A stretch of 55,628 bases of DNA from an uncultured Chitinophagaceae bacterium (lineage in GTDB: Bacteria > Bacteroidota > Bacteroidia > Chitinophagales > Chitinophagaceae), in the NCBI GenBank assembly GCA_934502905.1, contig CAKSVK010000004.1, positions 1-55,628 on the forward strand, read 5' to 3'. The notes under the pieces are model-generated. The model was not told the origin of the DNA, did not search any database, and saw nothing but the letters and a program-made list of their open reading frames with translations. Position 1 is the first letter of the stretch, and each line of letters opens with the position of its first letter. Both the position numbers and the translations under genes were made by a program. Positions 34,791-44,359 of this stretch are shown here, one piece after another.

Positions 34791-36314
34791 TCAGTAGCCG
34801 TTGTTTTGTGTTAAGCTCGGATTCACCGCCATTTCCCTGGCGGGAATGGGATAGCGGATATGCTTATTTTCCACGTAATTATTGGCAAACGGTTTGCTGT
34901 GCGCGGTCAGCAGGTCCTTCACATTCAGTTTGGCCGTGTTACCACGCCCCCAACGGATCAGGTCGAACCAGCGAATACCCCATTCCATCGCCAGCTCTAC
35001 GGGACGCTCGTGGTGCCGGATCCACTCCCGCAACTGCACCTGGTTAAAATCGGCTATGTTCAGCGCAACGGCACCGCTTCTGGCCCGCACTTCATTTACC
35101 ATATCAATGGCATCGCCGGGCTTATTATTTTCATTCAATGCTTCTGCATACATCAGCAGCACATCGGCATAACGGATAACGGAAATATTGGAACCGGGGT
35201 AAGCGCCTCCCCTGTCATAAGGGTAGGCATACTTTTTAAAGTAACTGGGGCGGTTGAGCTGGGATGCCACAGAGGCATAACTCACCATCTCCGAGGGTGT
35301 TGCCAGGTTCCACATTTCGGAGCCGGGCGCATCGAAAAACAGGCTGCCATATACCCTTTTGGAATAATCGCCGTTGGGCCTTACATCTTTTTTCATTTCC
35401 GTCACCAACCAGTCGGAGGGATACAGCAGTTCCCAGCCATCCAGCACATAGGGAGCCACTTCAAAGTTGAAAGAGTGTCTTTCATCTGCAATACTCCTGT
35501 CGCCGCTGAACTGTATCTCGAAAACCGATTCAGCCCCGTTTTCTGCCAGCGCGTTAAAATTATCCTCGTAATTGTCGAGCAAGGCATATTTGCCATATAC
35601 CTCCCTGAACTTGTTCTCGGCATCGCCCCATTTTTCCTGGAACAGATAGGTTTTGCCCAGCAGGGATTTTGCCGCGTCCCTGGTCGCGCGTCCTTTAAAT
35701 GCATCGGGATATGATTCGGGCAGCACCTGTTCCGCATCCCGCAGGTCGTCTTCTATTTGCTTCCACACATCTGCCGCACTTGCCTGCGGCGCCTGCAGCT
35801 TATCGATATCCTTCTCGAAGCGGAGCACCAATGGCACATTTTCAAAACCGTTTACCAGTATAAAATAATTATAAGCCCTCAAGAATTTTGCCTCTCCCAC
35901 GATCTCATTTCTTTCCTGTTCGGGAACAGCCTCTATACCGGGCACATTTTCTATTACCTGGTTGCTCCTGGCTATTCCTGCATAACAGGTAGCCCACAGG
36001 TTCCAGGGACCGCTTTCTTCTGCACCATTGGTAAACGACGCCAGCGTTTTACCATAGGGTTCATTCTGGTTATTGTCAATATCATCCCCTTTGTAGGCAA
36101 GTGTTGTATACACTTCTTCAAAGAGTGTCCACTTGCTGCCGTCGTGTCCCTGCAGCGCGGCATAGGCAGCCGTGATGCCCTGGATGGCATCCTGCCGGGT
36201 AAGCCAAAAGGTATTTTCTGTCAGGTTCTGTTTATCATCAAGCTCAATAAAGCTTTTTGAGCAGGAAGCCGAGATCACCATCACAGCTATCGCCAGTATT
36301 ATTTTTGCTTTCAT
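34791..36314 (-). CDS. SusD/RagB-family nutrient-binding outer-membrane lipoprotein
   Basis: About 507 residues starting MKAKIILAIAVMVISASCSKSF, a lipoprotein signal whose cysteine is followed by the usual short linker. An earlier ATG at 36350 is less likely. Typical SusD features are the N-terminal SFIELDDKQNLTENTFW, the TPR-bearing core (EAKFLRAYNYFILVNGFENVPLVL) and the C-terminal LREWIRHHERPVELAMEWGIRWFDLIRWGRG and NPSLTQNNGY. SusD caps the SusC barrel and binds substrate on the cell surface. It starts 55 nt after SusC. No glycosidase gene accompanies this pair; the next gene is a kinase/phospho-lyase, so the cargo may not be a polysaccharide. Confidence 0.93.
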   Translation of the reverse strand: MKAKIILAIAVMVISASCSKSFIELDDKQNLTENTFWLTRQDAIQGITAAYAALQGHDGSKWTLFEEVYTTLAYKGDDIDNNQNEPYGKTLASFTNGAEESGPWNLWATCYAGIARSNQVIENVPGIEAVPEQERNEIVGEAKFLRAYNYFILVNGFENVPLVLRFEKDIDKLQAPQASAADVWKQIEDDLRDAEQVLPESYPDAFKGRATRDAAKSLLGKTYLFQEKWGDAENKFREVYGKYALLDNYEDNFNALAENGAESVFEIQFSGDRSIADERHSFNFEVAPYVLDGWELLYPSDWLVTEMKKDVRPNGDYSKRVYGSLFFDAPGSEMWNLATPSEMVSYASVASQLNRPSYFKKYAYPYDRGGAYPGSNISVIRYADVLLMYAEALNENNKPGDAIDMVNEVRARSGAVALNIADFNQVQLREWIRHHERPVELAMEWGIRWFDLIRWGRGNTAKLNVKDLLTAHSKPFANNYVENKHIRYPIPAREMAVNPSLTQNNGY

Positions 36315-36369
36315 TATAATGTCTTTTATTGTTTTCCTTGCGGGTTTCATATTGTATTCTCCGTCAACG

Positions 36370-39300
36370 TTACAGACCTATGTTGATGCCGGCCACAAAT
36401 GATTTGCTCACCGGGTAGAAGCCCCTGTCTACCCCCCGGCTGAATATGCCGTTGCTGGAGAGGTCGGGATCGAAACCCGAGTATTTGGTAAAGGTCAGGA
36501 GATTAAAGGCTCCTACATATATCCTCAGCCTGTTCAGCGATATTCTTTCGGTAAGCTTTTGCGGCACTGTATATCCCAACTGGATATTCCTCAGCCGGAT
36601 GAAAGAAGCATCTTCCAGGAAATAATCCGAAACACGGAAATTCTGGTTTTCATCACTGTTGGAAAGCCGGAATACGTCAGCGTCTGTATGCGAGGATGAC
36701 CAGGCATTCAGCAGATCGTCTGACCGGAAAAAACGGTACAGGAACATCCTGGCTCCGTTGTAGACTTTTTGCCCCTGCTTCCCGTTGAAGAAAAGGTTCA
36801 GGTCAAAATTTTTGTAGGAGGCATTAAATGTAAATCCAAAATCAAGGTTGGGCAATCCATTTCCCATCAGAACCTTGTCATTATCATCAATAGCGCCATC
36901 TCCATTGGCATCCGCAAACCGGAGATCACCCGGTTTTGCATTGGGCTGCAGCAGCTCTCCGTCTTTATTTACATAGGCATCTATTTCCTGCTGCGAGTTG
37001 AACATTCCTTCTGTTTTATACAGGTAAAAGGATGCTAACGGTGATCCCTGCTGCGTAATAGTAGCCGGGCGGTTATTGAAATCAACAAAACCGTCCGCGA
37101 TCACACCTTCCTCATAACCCAGCTTCAATATCTTGTTCCTTGCATGCGACATGATAGCCGTCACATCAAAATTAAAATCCTTACCGGCCTTACCTTTATA
37201 TGTCAGTGAAAAATCCCAGCCGCGGTTTTCCATGTTAGCGATATTGGTCACAGGCAGCACGGTGATGCCGGAGGAGGCGGGAATCGGCGTTTCCGCCAGC
37301 ATATCGGTTGTCCTGGACCGGAAATAATCTACGTTACCGCTGATGCGGTTTTCCAGTAAGCCGAAAGAGATACCCGCGTTAAAGGTAGCTGTTTGCTCCC
37401 ATTTAATATTATTGTTGGCCAGGGCTACGGCTGCGGCGCCTACCGATACCTGCTGGCTGGGCAGGTTGCCGAACGGATAATTAAGCAAAGGATCGCTGGC
37501 TCTTAAATAGATCATGGCCAGAAACTGGAAATTGCTGATGTTCTGGTTACCCACGATACCGTAGCTTACCCTCGGCTTCAGCTCACTGATGAAAGGAACT
37601 TTAAAGAACTCCTCATTATGCAGCGACCAGCCGGCAGATGCAGAATAAAAATTACCGTACTTATTTTCAGGACCAAACCTGGAAGAGCCATCCCTTCGTA
37701 TACTGCCCTGCACAAAATATTTGTCTGCAAAGCTGTAGTTCAGGCGCCCGAAATAAGACTGGAGCGTATTGGCATAGTTCCATCCACCACCCCGGATATA
37801 ATCGGAAGGACCATCCACGATCAAACCGGAAAGCGCTTCGATCAGCCGGGAGGAAAGGTGATTGCCCCCTGCCGTGGTACCCTGGTATTCATCTTTTTGC
37901 CGGGAAAATCCCGCCAGCGCTTTAATACCATGCTCTCCCAGATTGAGATCATAATTCAGCAGGTGATTATATACCAGGTATTCTGTCCTGCCCCTCGTTT
38001 CAAATCTTGAAGGGTTTTCAACAAAAGACTGGGCGCCGAAATCATAAGGATCCGTCTGGCTATACCCAAATGCGTTTACAATGGTTTTAGCGATCGAAAA
38101 ATTATAGGAAAGCCCTTTGTAAATTTTCAGGTCGGCAGCCAGGTTTATCTGGAACTGATCATCAATGCTGCGGTTTCTCGACAGCATCCGCTCCCCTACC
38201 GGGTTGCCGGGATTATTGGCGGTAAGCTCCGGCAACGGTTTGGCATAACCGTGAGGGGTCGTGGGGTCGTATATCTCCTTATGTGGATTGTTGGCATAAA
38301 TATTCATGATGTCTGAAAAGCCGGCATTCCCGTCTCCCAATACATCTCCAAAGTTTTTATTGTTGAACCTTGTATAAGCCAGTATAGGCGTTATCTTCAG
38401 CCTGCTTTTAAAAAGCCTTATTTCAGAGTTCAGGCGTGCGTTATATCTCCTCGAGCCGGAATTGATTACTGTACCTGTATGCTCCCAGGCGCCCAAAGAC
38501 AGGCGGTAAGTCATCTTTTCGCTGCCTGCCGATACATCCACATCGTGCTTTTGCTCCAGCCCGGTTTTAAAATAAGCGCCCCGCCAGTCGGTATTTCCGT
38601 ATTTTGAATCATCGTCGGTATAAGCAGGTGGCGTAGCCCCATCGTTGGTGAATGCTTCCCGCACTACCTTGTTCATTTGCACTTTATCCAGCAATCCTAT
38701 ATTCTGATCGAGCTTATGAGAGGTCACATAACCGTTGTAATTGATAGCCGGTTCACCCGATTTTCCTTTTTTAGTAGTGATCAGGATAACGCCGCCTGCT
38801 GCCTGGGCCCCGTAAATAGTGGCGGCGGAAGCATCTTTCAGCACGCTGATGGAAGCGATATCATTCGGGTTCAGGTCATACACAAACCCAAGCGGCACCC
38901 CGTCTACCACATACAGCGGACGGTCGTTGTTCATGCTATTGAGCCCCCTTACCAGCACTACCGGGTTGCCTGCGGGATCTCCGGAGGAGGTAGTTACCGT
39001 TACCCCGGCAGCCTGTCCCTGCAATAGTGTTCCCAGGTTGGCAGCCGGTTGCCTTTCAATATTTTTGGTGTTTACGGTAGAGATGGCAGCCGTTACGTCA
39101 CTTTTCTTTTGGGTGCCGTAACCCACCACCACCACTTCCTCCAGGCTCTCCTGCAGATCCTGTAGCGTAACGCTGAGCTGCTGGTTGTTACCCGTCAGTT
39201 TGATTTCTGTGGGAGCAAATCCCGTAGCCGAGATCACAAGGGTGGCATTAGCGGGAACCACCAGTGAAAAATTTCCCTCCTCATCGCCGGTGCCACCTGC

Positions 39301-39477
39301 CGAGCTGTTTTTTACCATCACACTGGCATGTGCGACGGGATTCCCATTCTTGTCGGTTACTTTTCCCTTTACTGTCCAGTCCGCCTGGAAGGAACCGGCG
39401 AAAAGTCCCGGCATCATAAGTGCAGACAAACAGAAAAGCCATAGCTTTTTCGTAAGCAGTAGTTTGATTTTTTGCAT
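36370..39477 (-). CDS. SusC/RagA-family TonB-dependent transporter
   Basis: About 1035 residues. The signal peptide (MQKIKLLLTKKLWLFCLSALMMPGLFAG) fixes the start at 39477. A carboxypeptidase D-like regulatory domain follows (VKGKVTDKNGNPVAHASVMVKN), then the plug beginning VVVVGYGTQKKSDVTAAIS with PLYVVDGVP and LKDASAATIYGAQAAGGVILITTKKG, and the barrel ending GFYPVSKSFVAGINIGL. There is no STN domain and no sigma/anti-sigma genes nearby, so it is not under ECF trans-envelope control. The -7 box at 39532-39539 would give a leader of about 50 nt. Confidence 0.95.
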   Translation of the reverse strand: MQKIKLLLTKKLWLFCLSALMMPGLFAGSFQADWTVKGKVTDKNGNPVAHASVMVKNSSAGGTGDEEGNFSLVVPANATLVISATGFAPTEIKLTGNNQQLSVTLQDLQESLEEVVVVGYGTQKKSDVTAAISTVNTKNIERQPAANLGTLLQGQAAGVTVTTSSGDPAGNPVVLVRGLNSMNNDRPLYVVDGVPLGFVYDLNPNDIASISVLKDASAATIYGAQAAGGVILITTKKGKSGEPAINYNGYVTSHKLDQNIGLLDKVQMNKVVREAFTNDGATPPAYTDDDSKYGNTDWRGAYFKTGLEQKHDVDVSAGSEKMTYRLSLGAWEHTGTVINSGSRRYNARLNSEIRLFKSRLKITPILAYTRFNNKNFGDVLGDGNAGFSDIMNIYANNPHKEIYDPTTPHGYAKPLPELTANNPGNPVGERMLSRNRSIDDQFQINLAADLKIYKGLSYNFSIAKTIVNAFGYSQTDPYDFGAQSFVENPSRFETRGRTEYLVYNHLLNYDLNLGEHGIKALAGFSRQKDEYQGTTAGGNHLSSRLIEALSGLIVDGPSDYIRGGGWNYANTLQSYFGRLNYSFADKYFVQGSIRRDGSSRFGPENKYGNFYSASAGWSLHNEEFFKVPFISELKPRVSYGIVGNQNISNFQFLAMIYLRASDPLLNYPFGNLPSQQVSVGAAAVALANNNIKWEQTATFNAGISFGLLENRISGNVDYFRSRTTDMLAETPIPASSGITVLPVTNIANMENRGWDFSLTYKGKAGKDFNFDVTAIMSHARNKILKLGYEEGVIADGFVDFNNRPATITQQGSPLASFYLYKTEGMFNSQQEIDAYVNKDGELLQPNAKPGDLRFADANGDGAIDDNDKVLMGNGLPNLDFGFTFNASYKNFDLNLFFNGKQGQKVYNGARMFLYRFFRSDDLLNAWSSSHTDADVFRLSNSDENQNFRVSDYFLEDASFIRLRNIQLGYTVPQKLTERISLNRLRIYVGAFNLLTFTKYSGFDPDLSSNGIFSRGVDRGFYPVSKSFVAGINIGL

Positions 39478-39531
39478 TTGTAATTGATTTTTAATGCTTT
39501 CTGACAAAGAACATGTCTAAACAAATATATC

Positions 39532-39539
39532 CTGTCAAA
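39532..39539 (-). promoter_or_regulatory. -7 box of the SusCD operon (TATATTTG)
   Basis: Exact TAnnTTTG on the minus strand, 54 nt before the SusC ATG. No well-spaced TTG box is seen. Confidence 0.45.
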
Positions 39540-39977
39540 AATCAAAGTCCATATTTTCTACCCCTACTTATCATTAGAACCACCTCTACAAGCACTCTAC
39601 AAAAGGACTTTCCCGCGGTGTTTCCGCCTGTAAAGCTTATGAAAGATGCTTCGAAGAATGAAAGAGGGGTTGTATGTGGTCAACTATACATCGCTGCTCA
39701 CCGTTCCCCTGCGTCGCACACCTGTACTGCAGGAATGCTGATCGGCAAGTTCCGGCATCGTTCCGGTCGGGCGAATACAGTGTAGCGAGCGGAAGAATCT
39801 TTTCTTGAAAAGTTAACTCTGACGTTACAAACCATCAGGAGACCCCCGGTGTGCGTAGCCTGAAAATCCAATCAGACATTAAGATCAACCGCTGGAGTCA
39901 AACAACGTATGGCAGACAGGCTTCCTGTATTTCAGGAAGTCCATTAATCTGCATATTTTTCGCAACTTTGTATGGCT
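39540..39977. other. Long intergenic region before the KilA-N gene
   Basis: About 440 nt with no recognisable gene. A perfect hairpin CTTCCTG-TATTT-CAGGAAG lies at 39921-39939, without a T-tract. CAACTTTG at 39963-39970, one mismatch from TAnnTTTG, is 7 nt before the ATG at 39978. The rest looks like decayed sequence and is a possible left edge of an acquired segment. Confidence 0.45.
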
Positions 39978-40790
39978 ATGGCAAAAATTAATGTAAAGAA
40001 CACCGAAATTACTATTATATCAGTTGGAGACCGAGATTATATTTCGCTTACCGACATGGCAAATGCCAGGGAAAGTACAAGCCGTGCGGCCGACATAATA
40101 AAGAATTGGATAAGAACCCGTTATACGCTTGAATTTTTGGGAACCTGGGAACAAATAAACAATCCCGATTTTAAAGTGGTGGAATTTGACCACTTTAAAT
40201 CACAGGCAGGGTTACCAAGCTTCGTAATGAGCGTTTCGGAATGGATTGAGAAAACCAACGCAATCGGCATAATTGCAAAGAAAGGAAAGTACGGAGGGAC
40301 GTATGCCCATAAAGATATTGCATTTGAGTTTGGTTCAGCAATCAGTGTTCCATTTAAACTCTATTTGATTACCGAATTTCAACGCCTCAAAGAAGAAGAA
40401 CAAAGACAGTTGGGTTGGACAGCTAAACGAGAGCTGGCTAAACTCAATTATCGTATTCACACGGATGCTATTAAGCATAACCTTATTCCGAAAGAATTAT
40501 CACCGGCACAAACATCAGCCATTTATGCTAATGAAGCGGATGTATTGAATGTTGCACTATTTGGGATGACAGCCAAACAATGGCGGGAAGCTAATCCAGT
40601 TCTGAAAGGAAACATCCGGGACTATGCGACTATTAACGAACTGATCTGTCTTTCAAATATGGAAAACCTGAACGCAGTTTTTATCAATGAGAAAGTATCT
40701 CAAAAGGAGCGGCTGATAAAGCTAAACAAAATAGCCATTCAACAAATGAGCATATTGCAAGATGTTGAAAATCGTAAATTGTTAAAATAA
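39978..40790 (+). CDS. KilA-N domain protein
   Basis: A protein of about 270 residues starting MAKINVKNTEITIISVGDRDYISLTDMAN. The N-terminal half is a KilA-N domain (ADIIKNWIRTRYTLEFLGTWEQINNPDFKVVEFDHFKSQAG, then SVSEWIEKTNAIGIIAKKGKYGGTYAHKDIAFEFGSAISVPFKLYLI), a DNA-binding module of phages, large DNA viruses and bacteria. The C-terminal part carries the TAKQWREANPVLKGNIRDYATINELICLSNMENLNAVFI segment found in stand-alone bacterial members. No other phage genes are beside it. An ATG two codons earlier (39972) is possible, but 39978 is better spaced from the -7-like box. The gene is visibly richer in A+T than the neighbouring SusC, which suggests transfer. Confidence 0.88.
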   Translation: MAKINVKNTEITIISVGDRDYISLTDMANARESTSRAADIIKNWIRTRYTLEFLGTWEQINNPDFKVVEFDHFKSQAGLPSFVMSVSEWIEKTNAIGIIAKKGKYGGTYAHKDIAFEFGSAISVPFKLYLITEFQRLKEEEQRQLGWTAKRELAKLNYRIHTDAIKHNLIPKELSPAQTSAIYANEADVLNVALFGMTAKQWREANPVLKGNIRDYATINELICLSNMENLNAVFINEKVSQKERLIKLNKIAIQQMSILQDVENRKLLK

Positions 40791-40916
40791 CCGTATATTA
40801 TTGAACTGGAAAAGATCAAAAATATAATGGAGGAAGAGTGAGCAAATTAATTGCCTTTCCGTTTCTAAATTTATACACTACTGATCATTGTAAAGCGACC
40901 CACTACAAATTTTGAA

Positions 40917-41672
40917 ATGCGTAAAAATACCTGCTTGACGTTACTGGCATATTTACTTTTGACCAGTTGTATAACAAGTAAGAAAACAGTAAATAACCAG
41001 ACTTATACTTTTGAGCTGGACACTTTGACGTTGTTTGATCAATCACGAAACAGAGAAATACCGGTAGCATTTTATATACCAAAAATTGACAGCCCCCGTG
41101 TAGTGATCTTTAGTCACGGGTATAGACAAAACAATGGGGGCTCCTATTTACACTATTCTTATTTAACGGAATATCTGGCCTCTAAAGGATATTTTGTGGC
41201 AAGCATTCAACATGAGCTACCCACAGACAGCTTAATTCCTCCGGGAATTCCACAAATTGTCAGACGACCGTTCTGGGAGCGGGGCGCTGATAATATCCTG
41301 TTTACCATAAACGAATTAAAAAAATCGAATCCCCGCTTAAACTTTAAGCACATTTCTTTAATCGGACATTCAAATGGCGGGGATATGGTCGCACTATTCC
41401 CTCAAAAGCATCCGGATATAGTTGACAAAATCATTACGTTAGACAACAGGCGAATGGCTTTTCCGATAACAGCTGATCCCAGGGTTTATTCTTTGCGTTC
41501 AAGTGATCAGCCTGCCGACGAAGGCGTTTTACCAACTGAGGAAGAGCAGAAAAAGTATGGAATGACCATTATAAAGCTTTCAAATACAACTCACAACGAC
41601 ATGGATGACCGTGCGGATAAAAAACAAAGAAAGGAAATAAGAGATTATATCATGTCATTTATACATGACTGA
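40917..41672 (+). CDS. Alpha/beta-hydrolase lipoprotein
   Basis: A 251-residue protein with a lipoprotein signal (MRKNTCLTLLAYLLLTSCITS, Cys18). The alpha/beta-hydrolase fold is shown by VVIFSHGYRQNNGG (oxyanion region), the nucleophile elbow ISLIGHSNGGDM (GxSxG, Ser), a likely acid in ITLDNRRM and the late histidine in NTTHNDMDD. It resembles chlorophyllase/PAF-acetylhydrolase-like esterases of unknown substrate. It would act in the periplasm or on the surface. The next gene overlaps its stop codon by 8 nt, so the two are coupled. Confidence 0.8.
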   Translation: MRKNTCLTLLAYLLLTSCITSKKTVNNQTYTFELDTLTLFDQSRNREIPVAFYIPKIDSPRVVIFSHGYRQNNGGSYLHYSYLTEYLASKGYFVASIQHELPTDSLIPPGIPQIVRRPFWERGADNILFTINELKKSNPRLNFKHISLIGHSNGGDMVALFPQKHPDIVDKIITLDNRRMAFPITADPRVYSLRSSDQPADEGVLPTEEEQKKYGMTIIKLSNTTHNDMDDRADKKQRKEIRDYIMSFIHD

Positions 41673-42120
41673 TTTTATGACAGCAAATGCAATAAACAGG
41701 CTTGAGTATTTATGCGACACCATTCCAAGCCTTTTGGCGGAAATAGATGAGACGGCTTTTTCAACCAGGTCTGCACCGGACAAGTGGAGCAGGAAAGAGA
41801 TCATAGGGCATCTCATAGGCAGTGCGGCTAATAACCACCAACGTTTTGTCCGGGGACAGTTTGAAAACATTCCTAAAATTATTTACAACCAGGATAAATG
41901 GAATGAGTACAGCTTTCACCAGAAGATGGACAGTCACCAGTTGATCGCTTTTTGGACAATTTACAATAAACAACTGGCTGCACTTTTACGGCACATACCC
42001 AACAAAAACTGGAAACGGGAATGCGAGACAAACGAAGGTAATAAATACACGCTTGAATTTTTGTGTATGGATTATGTTGAACATCTCGAGCATCACTTGC
42101 GACAGATAGTAACTTACTGA
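41665..42120 (+). CDS. DinB family protein
   Basis: A 151-residue four-helix-bundle protein of the DinB/YfiT type. The conserved parts are RSAPDKWSRKEIIGHLIGSAANNHQRFVRG (metal-binding His in GHL), a middle LLRHIPNKNW and the C-terminal FLCMDYVEHLEHHLRQI with paired histidines that complete the metal site. Relatives are thiol-dependent S-transferases (bacillithiol or mycothiol) or metal hydrolases; the reaction here is unknown. The ATG at 41665 overlaps the upstream hydrolase gene; a second ATG at 41677 is possible. Confidence 0.85.
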   Translation: MTDFMTANAINRLEYLCDTIPSLLAEIDETAFSTRSAPDKWSRKEIIGHLIGSAANNHQRFVRGQFENIPKIIYNQDKWNEYSFHQKMDSHQLIAFWTIYNKQLAALLRHIPNKNWKRECETNEGNKYTLEFLCMDYVEHLEHHLRQIVTY

Positions 42121-42519
42121 TCAGCCATTATCTTTATTTTGTATTGGTACCGTACGGCAGTTTTCCATAACGAAGTTTAGGTACCGCCACGACTTATCCC
42201 GATTTTTCTGAAAAATACAATGGTTCAACATTATCCTTAAGTTTGGTACAGACATACTAGTGTTATGTCAAACATGAATTTTCATTTGAGATCTCCCGCA
42301 GATTCCGCTGAATTCCGCAGATAATCAAAGCCTTCTGCGCTTATCTGCGTAGTCTGCGGGAAAAAGGACAGACATTATTGAATTGACTTAACACTGGCAA
42401 TGTATCCTGGCTTCATATTATTTTCTCCTGCCAAGCTTCGTGCCGGCTGAATACCACGGTTCGTCTCCATCGCCCTCCTGACAAACGTTAAAGAGCTTAT
42501 GAGCTATATCCTCCAATCC
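42121..42519. repeat. Intergenic region with a 68-nt nested palindrome
   Basis: No gene is seen. Between 42294 and 42361 lies a nested inverted repeat: outer arms TCCCGCAGA (42294-42302) and TCTGCGGGA (42353-42361), inner arms CGCAGATAA (42316-42324) and TTATCTGCG (42341-42349), all perfect. The words are those of the repeats around the GxxExxY gene (19.1 and 19.7 kb), but no GxxExxY gene is here. It looks like a non-autonomous relative. Confidence 0.75.
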
Positions 42520-44187
42520 TCAGAATTTGCTCAGAAATTCATTCAGGCTTTCTTCGTGTTTCAGCCCGAAATTCCGGCGCAGCCGGTACCGTGCCATTTC
42601 AACGGATTTAACGGAAATATTCCTGATGGAAGCAATGTCCTTAACAGAAAGGTTCAGCCTGATCTGCAGGCAGAGCCTTTTCTCCGATTCAGTAAGGTCA
42701 GGATATTGCTGGTGGAGATTATAAAGAAAATCCTTGTGCATTTCATCGGCAGCCAGGTTAAATTCATTTACCCCCCTGTTCAGGTCAAGGTCATACTGGA
42801 AGCGGTTGATCAGCCGGTTAAATTCGGACAGGCTTTCCTTTTTAAAGCCGTGCTTCAGCACTTCCAGTTCTTCCACGAACTGCCGCGTCATCTCGTTTCG
42901 CTGCGATATGTATAAAGCTGTGTTTTTAAGCTCCGCATTTTTAAATTCCAGCTTGTTATTCAGGATCTCTTTTTCTGATACGGCACTTTGCAGGTTCTTT
43001 TCCATCAGCGCCTGCCTGATCCCGGCAAGCTCTTTTTCCTTTCGCTGCCGCTGCCGTAAGCGGTTAATGATCAGCAATACAATAACGGTCATTAAAATGA
43101 AACCCACCAGGAAAGCGTTTCGCTGAAACCTTTTTAGTTGCCTTTCAGCAATCAGCAGCCGTACCTGCTCTTCGTTCAGGTATTCCTGTCGCTTCAGCTT
43201 CAAACCAACCACTTCATCTGCCTTCTCTTTGGAAATGATCTGGTTCCGGATAGCAATATAGCTGGTGAGGTATTCGTATGCCTGCTGAAAATTCCTGTCG
43301 TTGCTGGCAAGGCGGGAGGAAATGAGGAGATTATCCAGCAGCAGCTCTTTTTTTGTATTGGACGTGGAGCTGTTGATGAATGTCCTGGATTCTTCCAGCA
43401 GTACCCTTGCAGAGTCATAATGCCGAAGCATCAAATGGCACTCGGCCATCAGGTTCAATGCTTCTGCCTGGGTCAGGGCCCTGTTGCCGGCTGTTTGTAT
43501 TACCTGGCGGAGAGATGTCAGCGCTTCCCGGTATTGTCCCAGGTTTTTATAGCAGTTGCCGGTATTGACCAGTCCGGCAGTGACCATGTACATCGCTCCA
43601 ATGTTTTCGGCACGTTGTATCGTCTCACTAAAATAAGCAATAGCAGAATCATACTGCGCTTTCATAAGGTAGGTAAGCCCGATCGCATTCAGGTTAACCA
43701 CCTGCTTTTCTTCGTCATGGAGCTCTTCCAGCAAGCGCTGCGCCTCACGGTGATATTCCATGGCAAGGTCTGCATTCTCTATATCAAAAAATACCCAGGC
43801 CAGCCGGGTATACGCAGCTGCCTGCAGTGTCTTGTCTCTTTCTTCCAGGCTCAGGTCAAGCGCGGTATAGGCATATTGCAGGGCCTGGTCGTACCTGTCA
43901 TTATACAGGTAGCCCTCGGAAAGCGCTATCAACGAACGGCTTTGTAGCAAACGGTTATCTTCCTCCAGGGAAAGCAGGTAAGCTTCATTGGCATGGTTCA
44001 GCGCCTGGTTCGTGGAGTCGGCATTCAAAGCAGCCGCCAATCGGATGAGCAGCTGAATTTTTTGCTGTTTATCCGGCATAGGGGCATTCAGGAGCTTCCT
44101 GACGCTATCTGTAGAGAACTGGGCGTTCAAAGCCGGCAGTGAAAGAAAAAGCCAGACAAATACAAGAAAAAATCCCTTTTGTTGCAT
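42520..44187 (-). CDS. Membrane-anchored TPR/HTH transcriptional regulator
   Basis: A 555-residue protein with a signal peptide (MQQKGFFLVFVWLFLSLPALNA), about eight TPR repeats (residues 40-300), a transmembrane helix (RNAFLVGFILMTVIVLLIINRL), a coiled coil, and a C-terminal LuxR-like HTH (LTESEKRLCLQIRLNLSVKDIASIRNISVKSVEMARYRLRRNFGL). The sensor part faces the periplasm and the DNA-binding part the cytoplasm, as in other Bacteroidota one-component regulators of this layout. It is transcribed divergently from the ECF sigma gene (172 nt between starts) and so may control that locus in addition to the sigma/anti-sigma pair. The ligand is unknown. Confidence 0.8.
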   Translation of the reverse strand: MQQKGFFLVFVWLFLSLPALNAQFSTDSVRKLLNAPMPDKQQKIQLLIRLAAALNADSTNQALNHANEAYLLSLEEDNRLLQSRSLIALSEGYLYNDRYDQALQYAYTALDLSLEERDKTLQAAAYTRLAWVFFDIENADLAMEYHREAQRLLEELHDEEKQVVNLNAIGLTYLMKAQYDSAIAYFSETIQRAENIGAMYMVTAGLVNTGNCYKNLGQYREALTSLRQVIQTAGNRALTQAEALNLMAECHLMLRHYDSARVLLEESRTFINSSTSNTKKELLLDNLLISSRLASNDRNFQQAYEYLTSYIAIRNQIISKEKADEVVGLKLKRQEYLNEEQVRLLIAERQLKRFQRNAFLVGFILMTVIVLLIINRLRQRQRKEKELAGIRQALMEKNLQSAVSEKEILNNKLEFKNAELKNTALYISQRNEMTRQFVEELEVLKHGFKKESLSEFNRLINRFQYDLDLNRGVNEFNLAADEMHKDFLYNLHQQYPDLTESEKRLCLQIRLNLSVKDIASIRNISVKSVEMARYRLRRNFGLKHEESLNEFLSKF

Positions 44188-44359
44188 AAGCAGTGCGTTA
44201 ACCGGCGCCCCCGCCCCTCCTTTTCCTCCATGATAACAACACCGGTTACCTGCAAGTTTATTATTTCCGCTGATAATTATTGTTAATTATTTCAATATTT
44301 CGGGTTATCATGATCATCCCTGCAAAATTGGATAAAACAACTAATTTTAGAGGAACTTT

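Noticed and set aside
34860..35714. Plus-strand open frame of 284 codons over SusD
   Set aside because: Antisense shadow of a clear SusD protein.
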